A DNA stretch of 64,000 nt from Polycyclovorans sp002706265 (GCA_963973915.1 CAXBBM010000003.1:124001-188000), one strand, 5' to 3'. Numbered from the stretch's first letter, positions 1-9,544 are shown. The notes: generated by a model from the letters alone, not told the origin. Program-made: numbers and translations.

Positions 1-20
1 TTCGGCTGTAGCGGGACGTT

Positions 21-1196
21 TCAGCTGCCCGCGCGCTGGTCGAACGCCCGGCCGTAGACCATGGCCGCAATGGTGTTGCGCAGAATCTCCGTGGTCCCCC
101 CGCCCAGCGAGAAGCCACGCGAGTCGCGCACCATGCGTTCCAGCGGGAACTCGCGGGTGAAGCCGTAATGGCCGTGAATCTGCAGCGCCTCGTTGGTCAC
201 CCGCTGCACCATCTCGTTGGCGTAGAGCTTGGCGTAGGCCGCTTCCAGCGGGTCTGGAAAACCGTCCACCAGATTCGTTGCGGCGCGATAGATCATCAGG
301 CGGGCGGCATGGATCTGCGTGGCCATGTCGGCGACCTTCCACTGGATGCCCTGGAATTCACAGATCGGCTTGCCGAACTGCTTGCGCTCCAGCGAATAGC
401 TGCGCGCCAGTTCGTAGGCGCCCTGGGCCACACCCAGGCACATCGCGGCATTGCCGACGCGCTCCGGGCCGAAGGAACTCATCAGGCGCTTGAAGCTGCG
501 CGTGGAGTTCGGGTCGCCGGCCATGATCAGGTTCTCCACCGGCACCCGGCAATGGTCGAAGAACAGCTCCACCTCCGCCACACCGCGCCCGCCCATCTTC
601 GGACCCGGATGGCCGATCTCGAAGCCCGGCGTGCCCTTTTCCACCACCAGCGCGCCGATGCCGCGTGGCCCCGGGTTCTTGCCCCAGCGTGCGAACACCA
701 TGATGTGCGTCGCCACATGACCGCCGGTGCAGAAGCACTTCTGGCCGTTGAGGATGATGTGGTCGCCGTCCGGCGTGGCACTGGTGATCATGTCGGTCAT
801 CGCCGAACCGGCCCCCGGCTCGCTGATGCCGATGCCGAAGATGTTCTCGCCACTCACGCAGCCCGGCAGCCAGCGCTTCTTCTGTTCCTCGTTGCCGAGA
901 ATGGTGATCGCGCGCGAGGGGCCGTTGATCGCACCCTGGGCCACCAGCGCGGTGTTGAAGCAGACCCGTGCAATTTCTTCGAGCAGCAGAGTGCCCTGGA
1001 TGATGGGCGCGCCGGAACCGCCGTATTCCTCGGGAATGACAATGCCGAGATAGCCCAGCTCGGCCAGCAGCTTGAGGTTTTCGGTGGGGTAGATTTCTTC
1101 TTCGTCCCAATACGCGGCTTTGGGTGCGAAGGCCCGCTCGGCCATCGCGCGGGCGTCCTGGCGGAAGGTTTCGAGTTCTGGATCAAGCTGAAACAT
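21..1196 (-). CDS. Acyl-CoA dehydrogenase
   Basis: FAD enzyme that introduces the alpha,beta double bond into an acyl-CoA and passes electrons to ETF. The 391-residue product has the usual family length. The FAD/substrate segment IGISEPGAGSAMTD lies near the middle and the C-terminal helices carry QIHGHYGFTREFPLERMVRD and GGGTTEILRN. An in-frame ATG at 1226 exists, but the ATG at 1196 has AGGAG a few bases upstream and gives the typical MFQLDPEL beginning, so I use 1196. It is the last gene of a minus-strand series with an enoyl-CoA hydratase, two zinc alcohol dehydrogenases, another hydratase, a Baeyer-Villiger monooxygenase and an esterase. The substrate cannot be read from the sequence. 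Confidence 0.93.
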   Translation of the reverse strand: MFQLDPELETFRQDARAMAERAFAPKAAYWDEEEIYPTENLKLLAELGYLGIVIPEEYGGSGAPIIQGTLLLEEIARVCFNTALVAQGAINGPSRAITILGNEEQKKRWLPGCVSGENIFGIGISEPGAGSAMTDMITSATPDGDHIILNGQKCFCTGGHVATHIMVFARWGKNPGPRGIGALVVEKGTPGFEIGHPGPKMGGRGVAEVELFFDHCRVPVENLIMAGDPNSTRSFKRLMSSFGPERVGNAAMCLGVAQGAYELARSYSLERKQFGKPICEFQGIQWKVADMATQIHAARLMIYRAATNLVDGFPDPLEAAYAKLYANEMVQRVTNEALQIHGHYGFTREFPLERMVRDSRGFSLGGGTTEILRNTIAAMVYGRAFDQRAGS

Positions 1197-1262
1197 GGTG
1201 GCTCCTGATTGAAGTGAATTCGGCAAGAACCGCGACGTCGTGCGGTTGGGGGGCGTGCAGGG

Positions 1263-2033
1263 CTAACACCCGCGAAAGACCGGCGCGCGCTTCTCGCGGA
1301 AAGCCGTCGCCCCTTCGCGGTGGTCCAGCGTCTGTGCGGCCTGGTTCTGTGCATGGGCCTCGAGTTCCAGAAAATCTTCGAGGCTGCCGGGCCCTGCGGC
1401 GCGGAACATGCGTTTGCCCATGGCCAGGGCGAAGGTGGCCGACGACGCCAGTTCTTCGGTGACGGCCATCGCCCGCGCATCCAGCGCGTCGTCGTCCACC
1501 ACCTCGGCGACCAGGCCCAGGTCGCGTGCTGCTTCGGCACCGAACATCCGTGCCGACAGCATCAGTTCTTTTGCGCGGCGCGCGCCGATGGACTGCGACA
1601 GAAAGTAGGCCAGACCGCCGTCCGGTGCCAGGCCCACCTTCTTGAACACGACGCCGAAGCGCGCGGTGGTCGAGGCGATGAGCAGATCGCTGCACAGCGC
1701 CAGACTGAAGCCCACGCCGAGCGCCGGCCCGCGCACCGCGGCGACCACCGGCTTGTCGAGGTTGGCCAGGCCGAGAATCGTGCGGTGCGCGTGCTGGATG
1801 CGCGCACGTGACGACAGCACGTCCGAAGCGCCCATGGTGTCGATGTCACCACCCGCGCAGAAGGCGCGACCTTCAGCGCAGAGCAGCACCGCGCGCACCC
1901 GGTCATCGAGCTGCACCTGGCGGGTGATCTCGATCAAGCCGTCCTTCATCGCGTCGCTGAAGGCATTGAGCCGTTCCGGCCGCGCCAGAACGACGCGTGC
2001 GATACCGCCCGAGATGTCGAGCCTGACCGTCAT
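1263..2033 (-). CDS. Enoyl-CoA hydratase/isomerase (crotonase) family
   Basis: A 256-residue crotonase-fold protein acting on an enoyl-CoA. Oxyanion-hole segments are AFCAGGDID (about residues 56-64) and GPALGVGFSLAL (about 100-111). The position of the first catalytic Glu of classical hydratases is not Glu here (ARFGVVFKKVGLAPDGG). Its Asp sits where PaaG-like isomerases/hydratases keep theirs, so a double-bond isomerase role is possible. Its ATG overlaps the stop of the upstream alcohol dehydrogenase by one base (TGATG), which indicates translational coupling. The acyl-CoA dehydrogenase follows after about 66 bp. Confidence 0.9.
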   Translation of the reverse strand: MTVRLDISGGIARVVLARPERLNAFSDAMKDGLIEITRQVQLDDRVRAVLLCAEGRAFCAGGDIDTMGASDVLSSRARIQHAHRTILGLANLDKPVVAAVRGPALGVGFSLALCSDLLIASTTARFGVVFKKVGLAPDGGLAYFLSQSIGARRAKELMLSARMFGAEAARDLGLVAEVVDDDALDARAMAVTEELASSATFALAMGKRMFRAAGPGSLEDFLELEAHAQNQAAQTLDHREGATAFREKRAPVFRGC

Positions 2034-3136
2034 CAGTCGAAGCCGATCACCGAGCGTGCGCCTTCACCCCGGCCCATCTGATCGAGCGCCTCGTTGACCT
2101 GTTCCAGCGCGATGCGCCGGGTGATCATGGCGTCGAGTTTCAGTTCGCCGCTCATGAACAGGTCCACGTACTTCGGGATGTCGCGCGAGGGCACGCTGCT
2201 GCCGTAGGCCGAGCCCTTGAAATGCTTCTCGCCGAAGAATCCGAGCACCGGCAGGTCGAGCATGGTGTCTTTCTTCGGCACGCCGACGATGACCGCGGTG
2301 CCGGTGACCCGTGGCATGGCCCAGGCCTGCTCGATGGTCTCCTTGCGGCCCAGGGCCTCGAAGGCGAAGTGCACGCCGCCGCCGGTCATCTTGCGCACCA
2401 GCTTGACGACGTTCTCGCCGGTGGGGTCCAGCGCATGGGTCGCGCCGACGTCGAGGGCCAGCTGTCGCTTCTCGGCGATGGGGTCGATGGCGATGATGGT
2501 GGTTGCACCGGCGATGCGCGCACCCTGAATGATCGACAGCCCCACGCCGCCGCAACCGATGACCGCGACGCTGTCGCCGGGCTTGATCGCCACCGAGTTG
2601 AGTGCGGCGCCCACACCCGTGGTCACGCCGCAGCCGATCAGGCAGGCCGATTCCAGCGGCACGTTGGACGCGACCTTGATCGCCGTGCCGGCCGGCACCA
2701 CCGCACGTTCGGAGAAGGTGCCCAGCGCGAGCAACTGGCCGATGTCTTCGCCCTTGCTGTTCTTCAGGCGCTTGCTGCCGTCCGGCTGCAGGCCCTTGGT
2801 CAGACCCTTGCTCATCTGCGCGCAGAGATAGGGTTTGTCTTCCTTGCAGAACACGCAGACGCCGCACTGCGGGGTGAGCGAGACGATGACGTGATCGCCC
2901 GGTACCACGTGGGTCACGCCCTTGCCGACCGCCTCGACGATGCCGGCGCCTTCATGGCCCAGTACCGCGGGCAGGGTGAGGCCCAGGGTGCCGTCGCGCA
3001 CCGAGTAGTCGCTGTGGCAGATGCCGCTGGCCACGCAGCGGATGAGAATCTCGTTCTCGCGCGGGGCTTCGAGCTCCAGCTCCTCGATGACCAGGGGTTC
3101 GCCGATGGCATACAGCACGGCTGCTTTGGTTTTCAT
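2033..3136 (-). CDS. Zinc-dependent alcohol dehydrogenase (MDR superfamily)
   Basis: NAD(P)-dependent oxidation of an alcohol or reduction of the matching carbonyl. The 367 residues include the catalytic-zinc region GICHSDYS and GHEGAG, the four structural-zinc cysteines in the CGVCVFCKEDKPYLC pattern, and the dinucleotide fold VAVIGCGGVGLS. The protein resembles the class III-like branch with N-terminal KTKAAVLYAIGEPL. It is a close paralogue of the next gene, and the two lie in tandem. Both stand beside a Baeyer-Villiger monooxygenase, so one plausible job is making the ketone that the monooxygenase uses. That assignment is inference. Confidence 0.93.
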   Translation of the reverse strand: MKTKAAVLYAIGEPLVIEELELEAPRENEILIRCVASGICHSDYSVRDGTLGLTLPAVLGHEGAGIVEAVGKGVTHVVPGDHVIVSLTPQCGVCVFCKEDKPYLCAQMSKGLTKGLQPDGSKRLKNSKGEDIGQLLALGTFSERAVVPAGTAIKVASNVPLESACLIGCGVTTGVGAALNSVAIKPGDSVAVIGCGGVGLSIIQGARIAGATTIIAIDPIAEKRQLALDVGATHALDPTGENVVKLVRKMTGGGVHFAFEALGRKETIEQAWAMPRVTGTAVIVGVPKKDTMLDLPVLGFFGEKHFKGSAYGSSVPSRDIPKYVDLFMSGELKLDAMITRRIALEQVNEALDQMGRGEGARSVIGFD

Positions 3137-3206
3137 GTCTTGATCGTCTCCGCCGGTGTGTCACCGGCCTGAATGCGTGGGTGCAGTTCCGCGGCTGATC
3201 GAGCGA

Positions 3207-4313
3207 TCAGCCGTACATGATCACGGAGCGGGCGCCTTCACCGCGGCCCATCTCCTCGAAGGCGCGGTTGATGTCGTGCAGGCCGATGCGCTGGGTGATC
3301 ATTTCGTCCAGCAGCAGGTCGCCCTGCTTGTACAGCGCCGCGAAACGGGGGATGTCCACGGCGGGCGAGGACGAGCCATAGCAGCTGCCCTGGATTTCGT
3401 ACTCCGCGAGCAGCCCGGCCGCCGGCAGGCGCACCGATTGATTCAGGGCGGCAATGCCGACGATGACCGCGCGCCCGGTGGGCCGGATCAGACCCCAGCA
3501 CTGCTCCATGGTCTCGACCCGCCCCAGGGCTTCGAACGCGAAATGCACGCCCAGGCCGCCGGTCAGCTTGCGCACCGTCTGCTGCACGTTTTCTTCGAAG
3601 GGATGCACGACGTGGGTGGCGCCCATGCGCTTGGCCAGTTCGCGCTTTTCGGGCATCGGGTCCACGGCGATGATGTTGGTCGCGCCGGCAATGCGCGCAC
3701 CCTGGATGATGGACAGGCCCACGCCGCCGCAACCGACCACGGCCACCGCGTCGCCAGCCTTGATCTTCACCGTGTTCAGCGCCGCGCCGGCGCCGGTGGT
3801 GACGCCACAGCCGATCAGGCAGGTGGACTCCAGCGCCGTGTCGTCCGGCACCTTGATGGCCGACCCTGCGGGCATGACCATGTGCGAGCCGAACGAGGCC
3901 AGGCCGCACATGGCGTACACGTCTTCCCCATCCAGCGTCTTGTGGCGGGTGGTGCCGTCGATGTAGGTGCAGTTGTTGAGCAATGCGCCCATCTGCACGC
4001 ACATGAAGTGCTTGTGCTCCTTGCACATGGCGCACTCGCCGCAGCTGGGCGTGAGCGAGCCGATGACCTTGTCGCCGGGCTTGAGGTGGGTGACGCCGGG
4101 CCCGACCTGCTCGACGATGCCCGCGCCTTCATGGCCCAGCACGATGGGCATCGGCGCGCGCAGCACGCCATGGGCAATGGAGTAGTCGCTGTGGCAGATA
4201 CCGCTGGCGACGGTCCTCACCAGCACCTCGTTTTGTTGCGGTGGCGCCAGCTCCAGTTCTTCGATCTGGAACGGTTTGCCCACCTCGCGCAATACAGCGG
4301 CAGTAATTCGCAT
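3207..4313 (-). CDS. Zinc-dependent alcohol dehydrogenase, paralogue of the neighbour
   Basis: A 368-residue medium-chain dehydrogenase with the same architecture as the gene downstream: GICHSDYS, GHEGAG, structural-zinc motif CGECAMCKEHKHFMC and NAD-binding VAVVGCGGVGLS. Sequence likeness over the full length and equal size indicate a tandem duplication followed by divergence, especially in the 100-130 region, where the substrate lobe differs. The two genes are separated by about 70 bp. Distinct substrates, for example two alcohols arising at different pathway steps, are likely but not shown. Confidence 0.93.
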   Translation of the reverse strand: MRITAAVLREVGKPFQIEELELAPPQQNEVLVRTVASGICHSDYSIAHGVLRAPMPIVLGHEGAGIVEQVGPGVTHLKPGDKVIGSLTPSCGECAMCKEHKHFMCVQMGALLNNCTYIDGTTRHKTLDGEDVYAMCGLASFGSHMVMPAGSAIKVPDDTALESTCLIGCGVTTGAGAALNTVKIKAGDAVAVVGCGGVGLSIIQGARIAGATNIIAVDPMPEKRELAKRMGATHVVHPFEENVQQTVRKLTGGLGVHFAFEALGRVETMEQCWGLIRPTGRAVIVGIAALNQSVRLPAAGLLAEYEIQGSCYGSSSPAVDIPRFAALYKQGDLLLDEMITQRIGLHDINRAFEEMGRGEGARSVIMYG

Positions 4314-4353
4314 GGCGTGTCAGTTCTCGCTTGGTTGATGTGTGGGTCGTGCG

Positions 4354-5259
4354 TCAGCCCGGGTCCGCCGGCCCGCGGCGGCCGGCAACCCAGTCCGCAT
4401 AAAACGGCGGCAGATCGCGCGAGGGGCTGGAGGTGAATTTCGGCGCGCGCTTTTCGTGAAAGGCGCGTACGCCTTCACTGGCGTCGTGCGCGAGTGCGTG
4501 CAGCAGGGTGAGCGACTCCGCCTTGTGCGCTTCGGCGGGGTGCGCGGCGCCGCTGTTGCGCAGCAGCAGTTGGCGCGTCATGGCGATGGACACCGGCGAG
4601 CTGACCGCCACCAGTGAACGCGCGTATTCGATCGCGTGGGCCAACAGCCGGTCGGCGGGGACCAGTTCACGCAACAGACCCCCTTCCAGGGCTTCCTGCG
4701 CGCTCATCACCCGGGCGCGATAGCACCACTCCAGCGCGCGGCTCATGCCGACGATGCGCGGCAGAAACCAGCTTGAGCAGGCTTCGAGCACGATGCCGAC
4801 GCGGCCGAACACGAAGCCGATGCGGGCGTCGTCGCTGGCGAAGCGCACGTCCATGGGCAGGGTCAGCGTGGCGCCGATGCCGACGCAGGCGCCGTTGATC
4901 GCTGCGATCACCGGCTTGGTGCAGTCGTAGATCGCCAGCGTGGAGCGGCCGCCGATGTCGCGCACGCCGCGCATGCTGTCCTCGTCGAAGTGTGCGTCCA
5001 GCTCGGCCAGGGTGGTATTGGCCTTGGCCGGATCGGCGAACTTGCCGAGCCCGGCGGACAGGTCCACGCCGGCACAGAACGCGCGCCCTTCGCCGGTGAC
5101 GACGATGGCGCGAACCGCGTCACGCTGGTTCACGTCGCGGAAGTAATGTTCGAGCTCTTCCGACATGGTGGCATTGAAGGCGTTGAGCGCCTCCGGTCGG
5201 TGCAGGCTGAGGATGTCGATGCCGTCTTCGTGACGGACACGCAGGGTTTCGTAACTCAT
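4354..5259 (-). CDS. Enoyl-CoA hydratase/isomerase family
   Basis: Crotonase-fold protein of 301 residues, longer than the usual 255-265 because of a loop after AFCAGVDLS (about residues 60-95) and a C-terminal extension ending near GRRGPADPG. The oxyanion segments AFCAGVDLS and GACVGIGATLTLPMD are clear. The second acidic catalytic position is present as VLEACSSW. Its ATG overlaps the stop of the upstream monooxygenase gene by 4 bases (ATGA), so it is translated as part of that operon. The exact reaction, hydration or isomerisation, cannot be decided. Confidence 0.9.
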   Translation of the reverse strand: MSYETLRVRHEDGIDILSLHRPEALNAFNATMSEELEHYFRDVNQRDAVRAIVVTGEGRAFCAGVDLSAGLGKFADPAKANTTLAELDAHFDEDSMRGVRDIGGRSTLAIYDCTKPVIAAINGACVGIGATLTLPMDVRFASDDARIGFVFGRVGIVLEACSSWFLPRIVGMSRALEWCYRARVMSAQEALEGGLLRELVPADRLLAHAIEYARSLVAVSSPVSIAMTRQLLLRNSGAAHPAEAHKAESLTLLHALAHDASEGVRAFHEKRAPKFTSSPSRDLPPFYADWVAGRRGPADPG

Positions 5260-6995
5260 GCCACGCCTCCGGCATTTTCGTTTTCGGGGCTGATCGCGCA
5301 GGCGTCCGCAGCATGTGACGCCTGCAGCGCCGCCATCAGGCGGGCAACTTCAAAGACCGGCTGGCCCTGGTGCAGGGTAGGCGGCACGGGCTCGCGGTCC
5401 AGCGCGAAGCCTTCGTAGCCCTTGTCGGCCACGGCCTCGCACTGCTGCAGGTAAAGCGCCAGACCGCCGGGATAATTGAGCATCTCGCGCGGTTTGCCGG
5501 GCACGTTGGCGCCCATGTACCAGGAGTTGGCGCGTGGAAACAGCGTCATCTCGCCGAGGCCCTGCACGATCTGGCCCCAGACCGCCTCCGCCATTTCGGT
5601 GGCCTCGATGCGGTCGATGTTTTTCTCGCGCAGATCGCTGAGGCAGCGCAGCACCCAGTCGCCCTGCAGTTCGGCGCAGCTGGGCCCGTTGCAGAACCCC
5701 GAAGGGCTTTGCGGGCCGTAGAGATAAAGCAGATTCGGAAATCCGGCGGTGGCCATGCCCAGATAGGTGCGGGTGCCTTCGACCCACCGCTGCTTCAGCG
5801 TCTGGCCGCGCGTGCCGCGAATGTCGATGTTGGTGAGCCCACCGCTGACGGCGTCGAAGCCAGTGGCCAGCACGATCACGTCGAACGCCTGTTCGCCGCT
5901 GCGGGTGCGGATGCCGCGTGCCGTGATTTCTTCGATGGGATCGGCGTTGAGGTCGACCAGACGCACGTTGTCCTGGTCGAAGATCTCGAAGTAGCCCTGT
6001 TCCAGCGAGGGCCGCTTGGTTCCGAAGGGGTAGGGCGGCTCCATGGGCGCAAGCACGTCGGCAATCGCCGGGTCCTTGATCCGCGCCCGGGTTTTGTCGC
6101 GCCAGAAGTCGTAGGCGGTGCGATTGACGGCTTCGTTGGTGAGCACTTCCATCCAGGTGCCGATCCAGAAATGGAAGCCGCCTTCGTCCCACAGTTCCTG
6201 ATACTTGGCCTTGCGTTCGGCATCGCTCACCGCCAGCGCCGACCCTTCGAGCAGGTTGAAATCAAAGCCGCCGAAGGTGTCGCGGCGCTTGGCGTAGCGC
6301 TCGGGATAGCCCTTCTTCCATTCCGCGAGGGTGGCGGCGTCCAGCTTCTGCTGGCGCATGGGCAGGGCCAGGCAGGGGGTGCGCTGGAACACGGTGAGCT
6401 GCGCGGCCTCGCGGCTCGCGACCTGTGCCACCTGTACGCCGCTGGCACCGGTGCCGATCACCGCCACGCGCTTGCCCTTGAAATCCAGGCCTTGCTGCGG
6501 CCAGCGCGCGGTGTGGTGGCAGGCGCCCTCGAAGCGCTCCAGCCCTTTCATTTCGGGAATGAAGATCTTGGAGCCGAAGCCGACACACAGCACCATGAAC
6601 TTGGCGCGCACCGTCTCGCCAGGATCAAGCTCGATCTGCCACTGGTTGCCCGCGGTGTCGAAGGTCGCGCCGCTGACGCGGGTGTTGAACTGGATGTCGC
6701 GGCGCAGATCGAGTTTGCGGTCGACGAACTCGAAATAGCGGCGCAGTTCTTCCCAGCCGGGGAAGCGTTCGCTCCAGTTCCACTCCGACCAGATTTCTTC
6801 AAGGCCGAATTCGTACATGGGCACGTGCGTGTCGACGCGCGCGCCGGGGTAGCAGTTCCAGTACCAGATGCCGCCCAGCTCCGCGCCCGCCTCGTAAAGA
6901 CGAACGCGAAAACCGAGTGCCCGCAGCTTGTAGAGCTGGTAGAGGCCGGCAAATCCTGCCCCGACCACCACCACGTCATAGTCATGCTGACTCAT
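5256..6995 (-). CDS. Flavin-containing Baeyer-Villiger monooxygenase
   Basis: Class B flavoprotein monooxygenase that inserts one oxygen next to a ketone to give an ester or lactone, using FAD and NADPH. The 579 residues show GAGFAG (12-17) for FAD, GTGASG (about 181-186) for NADPH, and between them the Baeyer-Villiger fingerprint FxGxxxHxxxWP, seen as F155, G157, H161, W165 in FEGACHHTARWP. GIWYWNCYPGARVDTH is also typical. A GTG at 7001 is in frame, but GGAGG lies 6 bases before the ATG at 6995. An HSL-type esterase gene lies immediately upstream, so the pair can convert a ketone to an ester and then to acid plus alcohol. Confidence 0.93.
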   Translation of the reverse strand: MSQHDYDVVVVGAGFAGLYQLYKLRALGFRVRLYEAGAELGGIWYWNCYPGARVDTHVPMYEFGLEEIWSEWNWSERFPGWEELRRYFEFVDRKLDLRRDIQFNTRVSGATFDTAGNQWQIELDPGETVRAKFMVLCVGFGSKIFIPEMKGLERFEGACHHTARWPQQGLDFKGKRVAVIGTGASGVQVAQVASREAAQLTVFQRTPCLALPMRQQKLDAATLAEWKKGYPERYAKRRDTFGGFDFNLLEGSALAVSDAERKAKYQELWDEGGFHFWIGTWMEVLTNEAVNRTAYDFWRDKTRARIKDPAIADVLAPMEPPYPFGTKRPSLEQGYFEIFDQDNVRLVDLNADPIEEITARGIRTRSGEQAFDVIVLATGFDAVSGGLTNIDIRGTRGQTLKQRWVEGTRTYLGMATAGFPNLLYLYGPQSPSGFCNGPSCAELQGDWVLRCLSDLREKNIDRIEATEMAEAVWGQIVQGLGEMTLFPRANSWYMGANVPGKPREMLNYPGGLALYLQQCEAVADKGYEGFALDREPVPPTLHQGQPVFEVARLMAALQASHAADACAISPENENAGGVA

Positions 6996-7026
6996 GCTCA
7001 CCCTCCGGCAAGTGGATCAGAGGGTT

Positions 7027-7941
7027 TCAGGCCAGGCCCAGCTTGGGTCGCACCCACTGGGCCATGCGCGCGATCGCGTCGTCGGCCTCCGGCGCGGCGC
7101 CGGCGAGGAACTGGAAGACGTGCTGCATGTCGGGAAACTCGTCGATCTTCACCTCGACACCGGCCTGCCGGGCGCGTTCGGCAATGCGCCGACTGTCGTC
7201 GAGCAGGGTCTCGGCCTCGCCCACCTGCACGTAGATCGGTGCCATGCCTCGGTAGTCGGTGTACAGCGGGTTGGCCAGCGGGGCCTTGGGGTCACCGTTC
7301 TCGCCCAGCGAGAGGCCGCCCAGCCCGGCAGAGGTGTCGCGCGACACCAGCGCATCGCGGTGGGCGTTGGTGTCGTAGCTTTTGCCGGACGTGTCTGCGC
7401 CCGCCCAGGGCGACATCGGCATGCTCGCCACCGGCATCGGCAAACCCTGATCGCGGGCTGCGGCCATGGTCGTCACCGCCAGCGCGCCGCCGGCCGAGTC
7501 GCCGGTGAAGGCGATATCGCCCGGCGTGCAGCGCTGGCTTTCCAGCAGCCAGCGGTAGGCCGTGACCATGTCATTGACCGGGCCCGGCAGCGGGCTTTCG
7601 GGCGCGCGCCGGTAGTCGACGATCAATGCGCGGCAGCCAACCGCCTTGGCGAGGTGCCCGAACAGCTTGCGGTGCGTGTACATCGACCCCACCACGTAAC
7701 CGCCGCCGTGCGAGCAGAGCAGCACCTTGGTCTTGTCGGCCTGCTTGGGCAACGCCCACATGGCGGGCACGCCGCCGGCATCGACCTCGATGTAGTCCAC
7801 GCCGCCCGGCTCGGCGGTCACGTCGCCCCAGTGGTCGAACAGACGTCGAAGTTCGTCGACGTCAGCGTTGGGGTTGGCCGCCATTTCGGCGACCCAGCCG
7901 CGGTACAGCTTCTCCAGCGCGAAGGATTCCTTGCTCGCCAT
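7027..7941 (-). CDS. Alpha/beta hydrolase, HSL-family esterase
   Basis: Serine esterase of the hormone-sensitive-lipase family, 304 residues. The oxyanion motif HGGG (78-81), nucleophile motif GDSAGG (Ser149), acid in ETLLDD (248-249) and histidine in MQHVFQ (His274) form a complete triad. There is no signal peptide, so it acts in the cytoplasm. It is the first gene of the minus-strand operon and lies about 31 bp before the Baeyer-Villiger monooxygenase. The obvious role is hydrolysis of the ester or lactone made by that enzyme. Confidence 0.92.
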   Translation of the reverse strand: MASKESFALEKLYRGWVAEMAANPNADVDELRRLFDHWGDVTAEPGGVDYIEVDAGGVPAMWALPKQADKTKVLLCSHGGGYVVGSMYTHRKLFGHLAKAVGCRALIVDYRRAPESPLPGPVNDMVTAYRWLLESQRCTPGDIAFTGDSAGGALAVTTMAAARDQGLPMPVASMPMSPWAGADTSGKSYDTNAHRDALVSRDTSAGLGGLSLGENGDPKAPLANPLYTDYRGMAPIYVQVGEAETLLDDSRRIAERARQAGVEVKIDEFPDMQHVFQFLAGAAPEADDAIARMAQWVRPKLGLA

Positions 7942-8001
7942 GATTTCTCGCTCCAGTTGTCAAGGTGTCGCAGGGGCAGCAAGGCCCCGCGCACGCTTTT
8001 G

Positions 8002-8013
8002 ATTTGAACAAAT
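8002..8013. promoter_or_regulatory. AT-rich imperfect palindrome upstream of esterase-monooxygenase operon
   Basis: The 12-nt ATTTGAACAAAT is a nearly symmetrical element in an otherwise GC-rich gap. It sits about 60 bp upstream of the esterase start (minus strand). It could be an operator or part of the promoter. No convincing -35/-10 pair could be assigned. Confidence 0.25.
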
Positions 8014-8046
8014 GTTAGGTAGACGACAGTAGCTCAAATAGGGCGA

Positions 8047-8062
8047 CGCGGGAACCCCCGCG
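8047..8062 (-). terminator. GC hairpin after aldehyde dehydrogenase gene
   Basis: A CGCGGG/CCCGCG stem with an AACC loop lies 31 bp beyond the stop of the aldehyde dehydrogenase gene. There is no T-run, so intrinsic termination is uncertain. It may mark the 3' end of that transcript. Confidence 0.3.
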
Positions 8063-8092
8063 AGCGGCCCCGCGCCGCCGTATTTTTCATTT

Positions 8093-9544
8093 TCAGATCG
8101 AGATGCAGATGTTCTTGACCTCGGTGTACAGCTCGGCGCCGTGCTGACCGCCTTCGCGTCCGTGGCCGCTCTGCTTGAAGCCGCCAAACGGCGATTCGCG
8201 CCACATGGCGTTGTAGGTGTTGACCCAGACCGTGCCGGCCTTGAGCGCATGCGCCACGCGGTGGGCGCGGGCCAGATCGTTGGTCCACATGCCGGCGGCC
8301 AGGCCGTAGGTGACATTGTTGGCCACGGCCAGCACTTCCTCTTCGGTCTTGAAGGTCGAGGTGGCCACCACCGGGCCGAAGATTTCTTCCTGCGCGATGC
8401 GATGGTGGGGCTGCACGTCGGTGAACACGGTCGGCCGGAAGAAATAGCCCTCGCTGCCGCCCGGCGTGCCGCCCAGGGCCAGGGTCGCGCCTTCCTTCTG
8501 GCCCAGTTCCACATAGCCGCTGACCCGCTCGAACTGCTCCTTGGAGACCAGCGAGCCCATGCGCGAGGCCTTGTCGAAGGGGCTGCCGGTTTCAATTTCC
8601 TTCACCGAGGCCAGGAACGCGTCCATGAACTTGTCGTGGATGCTCTCGTGCACCAGCACGCGCGAGCCTGCCGTGCACATCTGGCCCTGGTTGTAATAGA
8701 TGCCGGTGGTGACGCCGCGCACGGCGCGCTTGATGTCGGCGTCCTCGAACACGATGTTCGGCGACTTGCCGCCCAGCTCCAGCGACACGCGCTTCAGCGT
8801 GTCGGCGCAGCCACGCATGATCGCCTTGCCCACCGCGGTGGAGCCGGTGAAGGTGATCTTGTCGATGCCCGGGTGCGCCACGATCGCCTTGCCGGTGTCG
8901 CCGAAGCCGGTCAGCACGCTGAGGATGCCCTTGGGCAGACCCACCTCGTCGAGAATGCCGGCAAGTGCCACGGCCGTCAGCGGCGTCTGCTCGGCGGGCT
9001 TCAGGATCACCGCGTTGCCCATCGCCAGCGCCGGCGCGATCTTCATCGCCGCCATCATCAGCGGGAAGTTCCAGGGGATGATGGCGCCGACCACACCCAC
9101 GGCCTCGCGGCGCGTGTAGCCGAGAAATTTCGGCGGCACCGGCAGCACCTGTCCGGTGATCTTGTTGCTCCAGCCGGCGTAGTACTCGAAGGCACCTGCG
9201 GCGTTCTCCATGTCGCCGTACAGGGCCTCCACATAGAGCTTGCCGGTGTCCAGCGACTCCAGCGTGGCCAGTTCCTTCGCGCGCTCGCGGATGATCTGGC
9301 CAACCTTCCACAGCAAGCGGCCGCGATCCGCTGCCGCCATTCCCGCCCACTCTTTGCTGGCCAGACCGGCGTGCGCCGCCTTCACGGCCTGATCGACATC
9401 GGCTTCGCCGGCAATGGCGACTTCACACAGCCCCTTGCGCAGCGCGGGATTTTCGTTGGTATAGGCCGCCGCGACGGCCGGTTCTTTCCAGTGGCCGCCG
9501 ACGAACAGCTTGGTGCAGTCGGGCAGGGCGATGTTGTTTTCCAT
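8093..9544 (-). CDS. NAD(P)-dependent aldehyde dehydrogenase
   Basis: Oxidises an aldehyde to the carboxylic acid. The 483-residue product has the family signatures PWNFPLMM, FTGSTAVG, the general base in LELGGKSPN and the catalytic cysteine in NQGQMCTAGS. The open frame extends to 9664, but the ATG at 9544 follows an AAGGA sequence 5-9 bases upstream and starts at the usual place for the family (MENNIALPDCTKLFVGGHW), so I use 9544. It would turn an alcohol-derived aldehyde from ester hydrolysis into an acid for CoA activation. It is divergent from the acyl-CoA dehydrogenase pair at 9911. Confidence 0.93.
   Translation of the reverse strand: MENNIALPDCTKLFVGGHWKEPAVAAAYTNENPALRKGLCEVAIAGEADVDQAVKAAHAGLASKEWAGMAAADRGRLLWKVGQIIRERAKELATLESLDTGKLYVEALYGDMENAAGAFEYYAGWSNKITGQVLPVPPKFLGYTRREAVGVVGAIIPWNFPLMMAAMKIAPALAMGNAVILKPAEQTPLTAVALAGILDEVGLPKGILSVLTGFGDTGKAIVAHPGIDKITFTGSTAVGKAIMRGCADTLKRVSLELGGKSPNIVFEDADIKRAVRGVTTGIYYNQGQMCTAGSRVLVHESIHDKFMDAFLASVKEIETGSPFDKASRMGSLVSKEQFERVSGYVELGQKEGATLALGGTPGGSEGYFFRPTVFTDVQPHHRIAQEEIFGPVVATSTFKTEEEVLAVANNVTYGLAAGMWTNDLARAHRVAHALKAGTVWVNTYNAMWRESPFGGFKQSGHGREGGQHGAELYTEVKNICISI

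Noticed and set aside
168..1208. Long open frames antisense to most genes (for example 346 codons here, 942 codons at 22353-25181)
   Set aside because: They follow from high third-position GC in the true genes. Their translations are His/Arg/Ala-rich without family motifs, and they lack ribosome binding sites.
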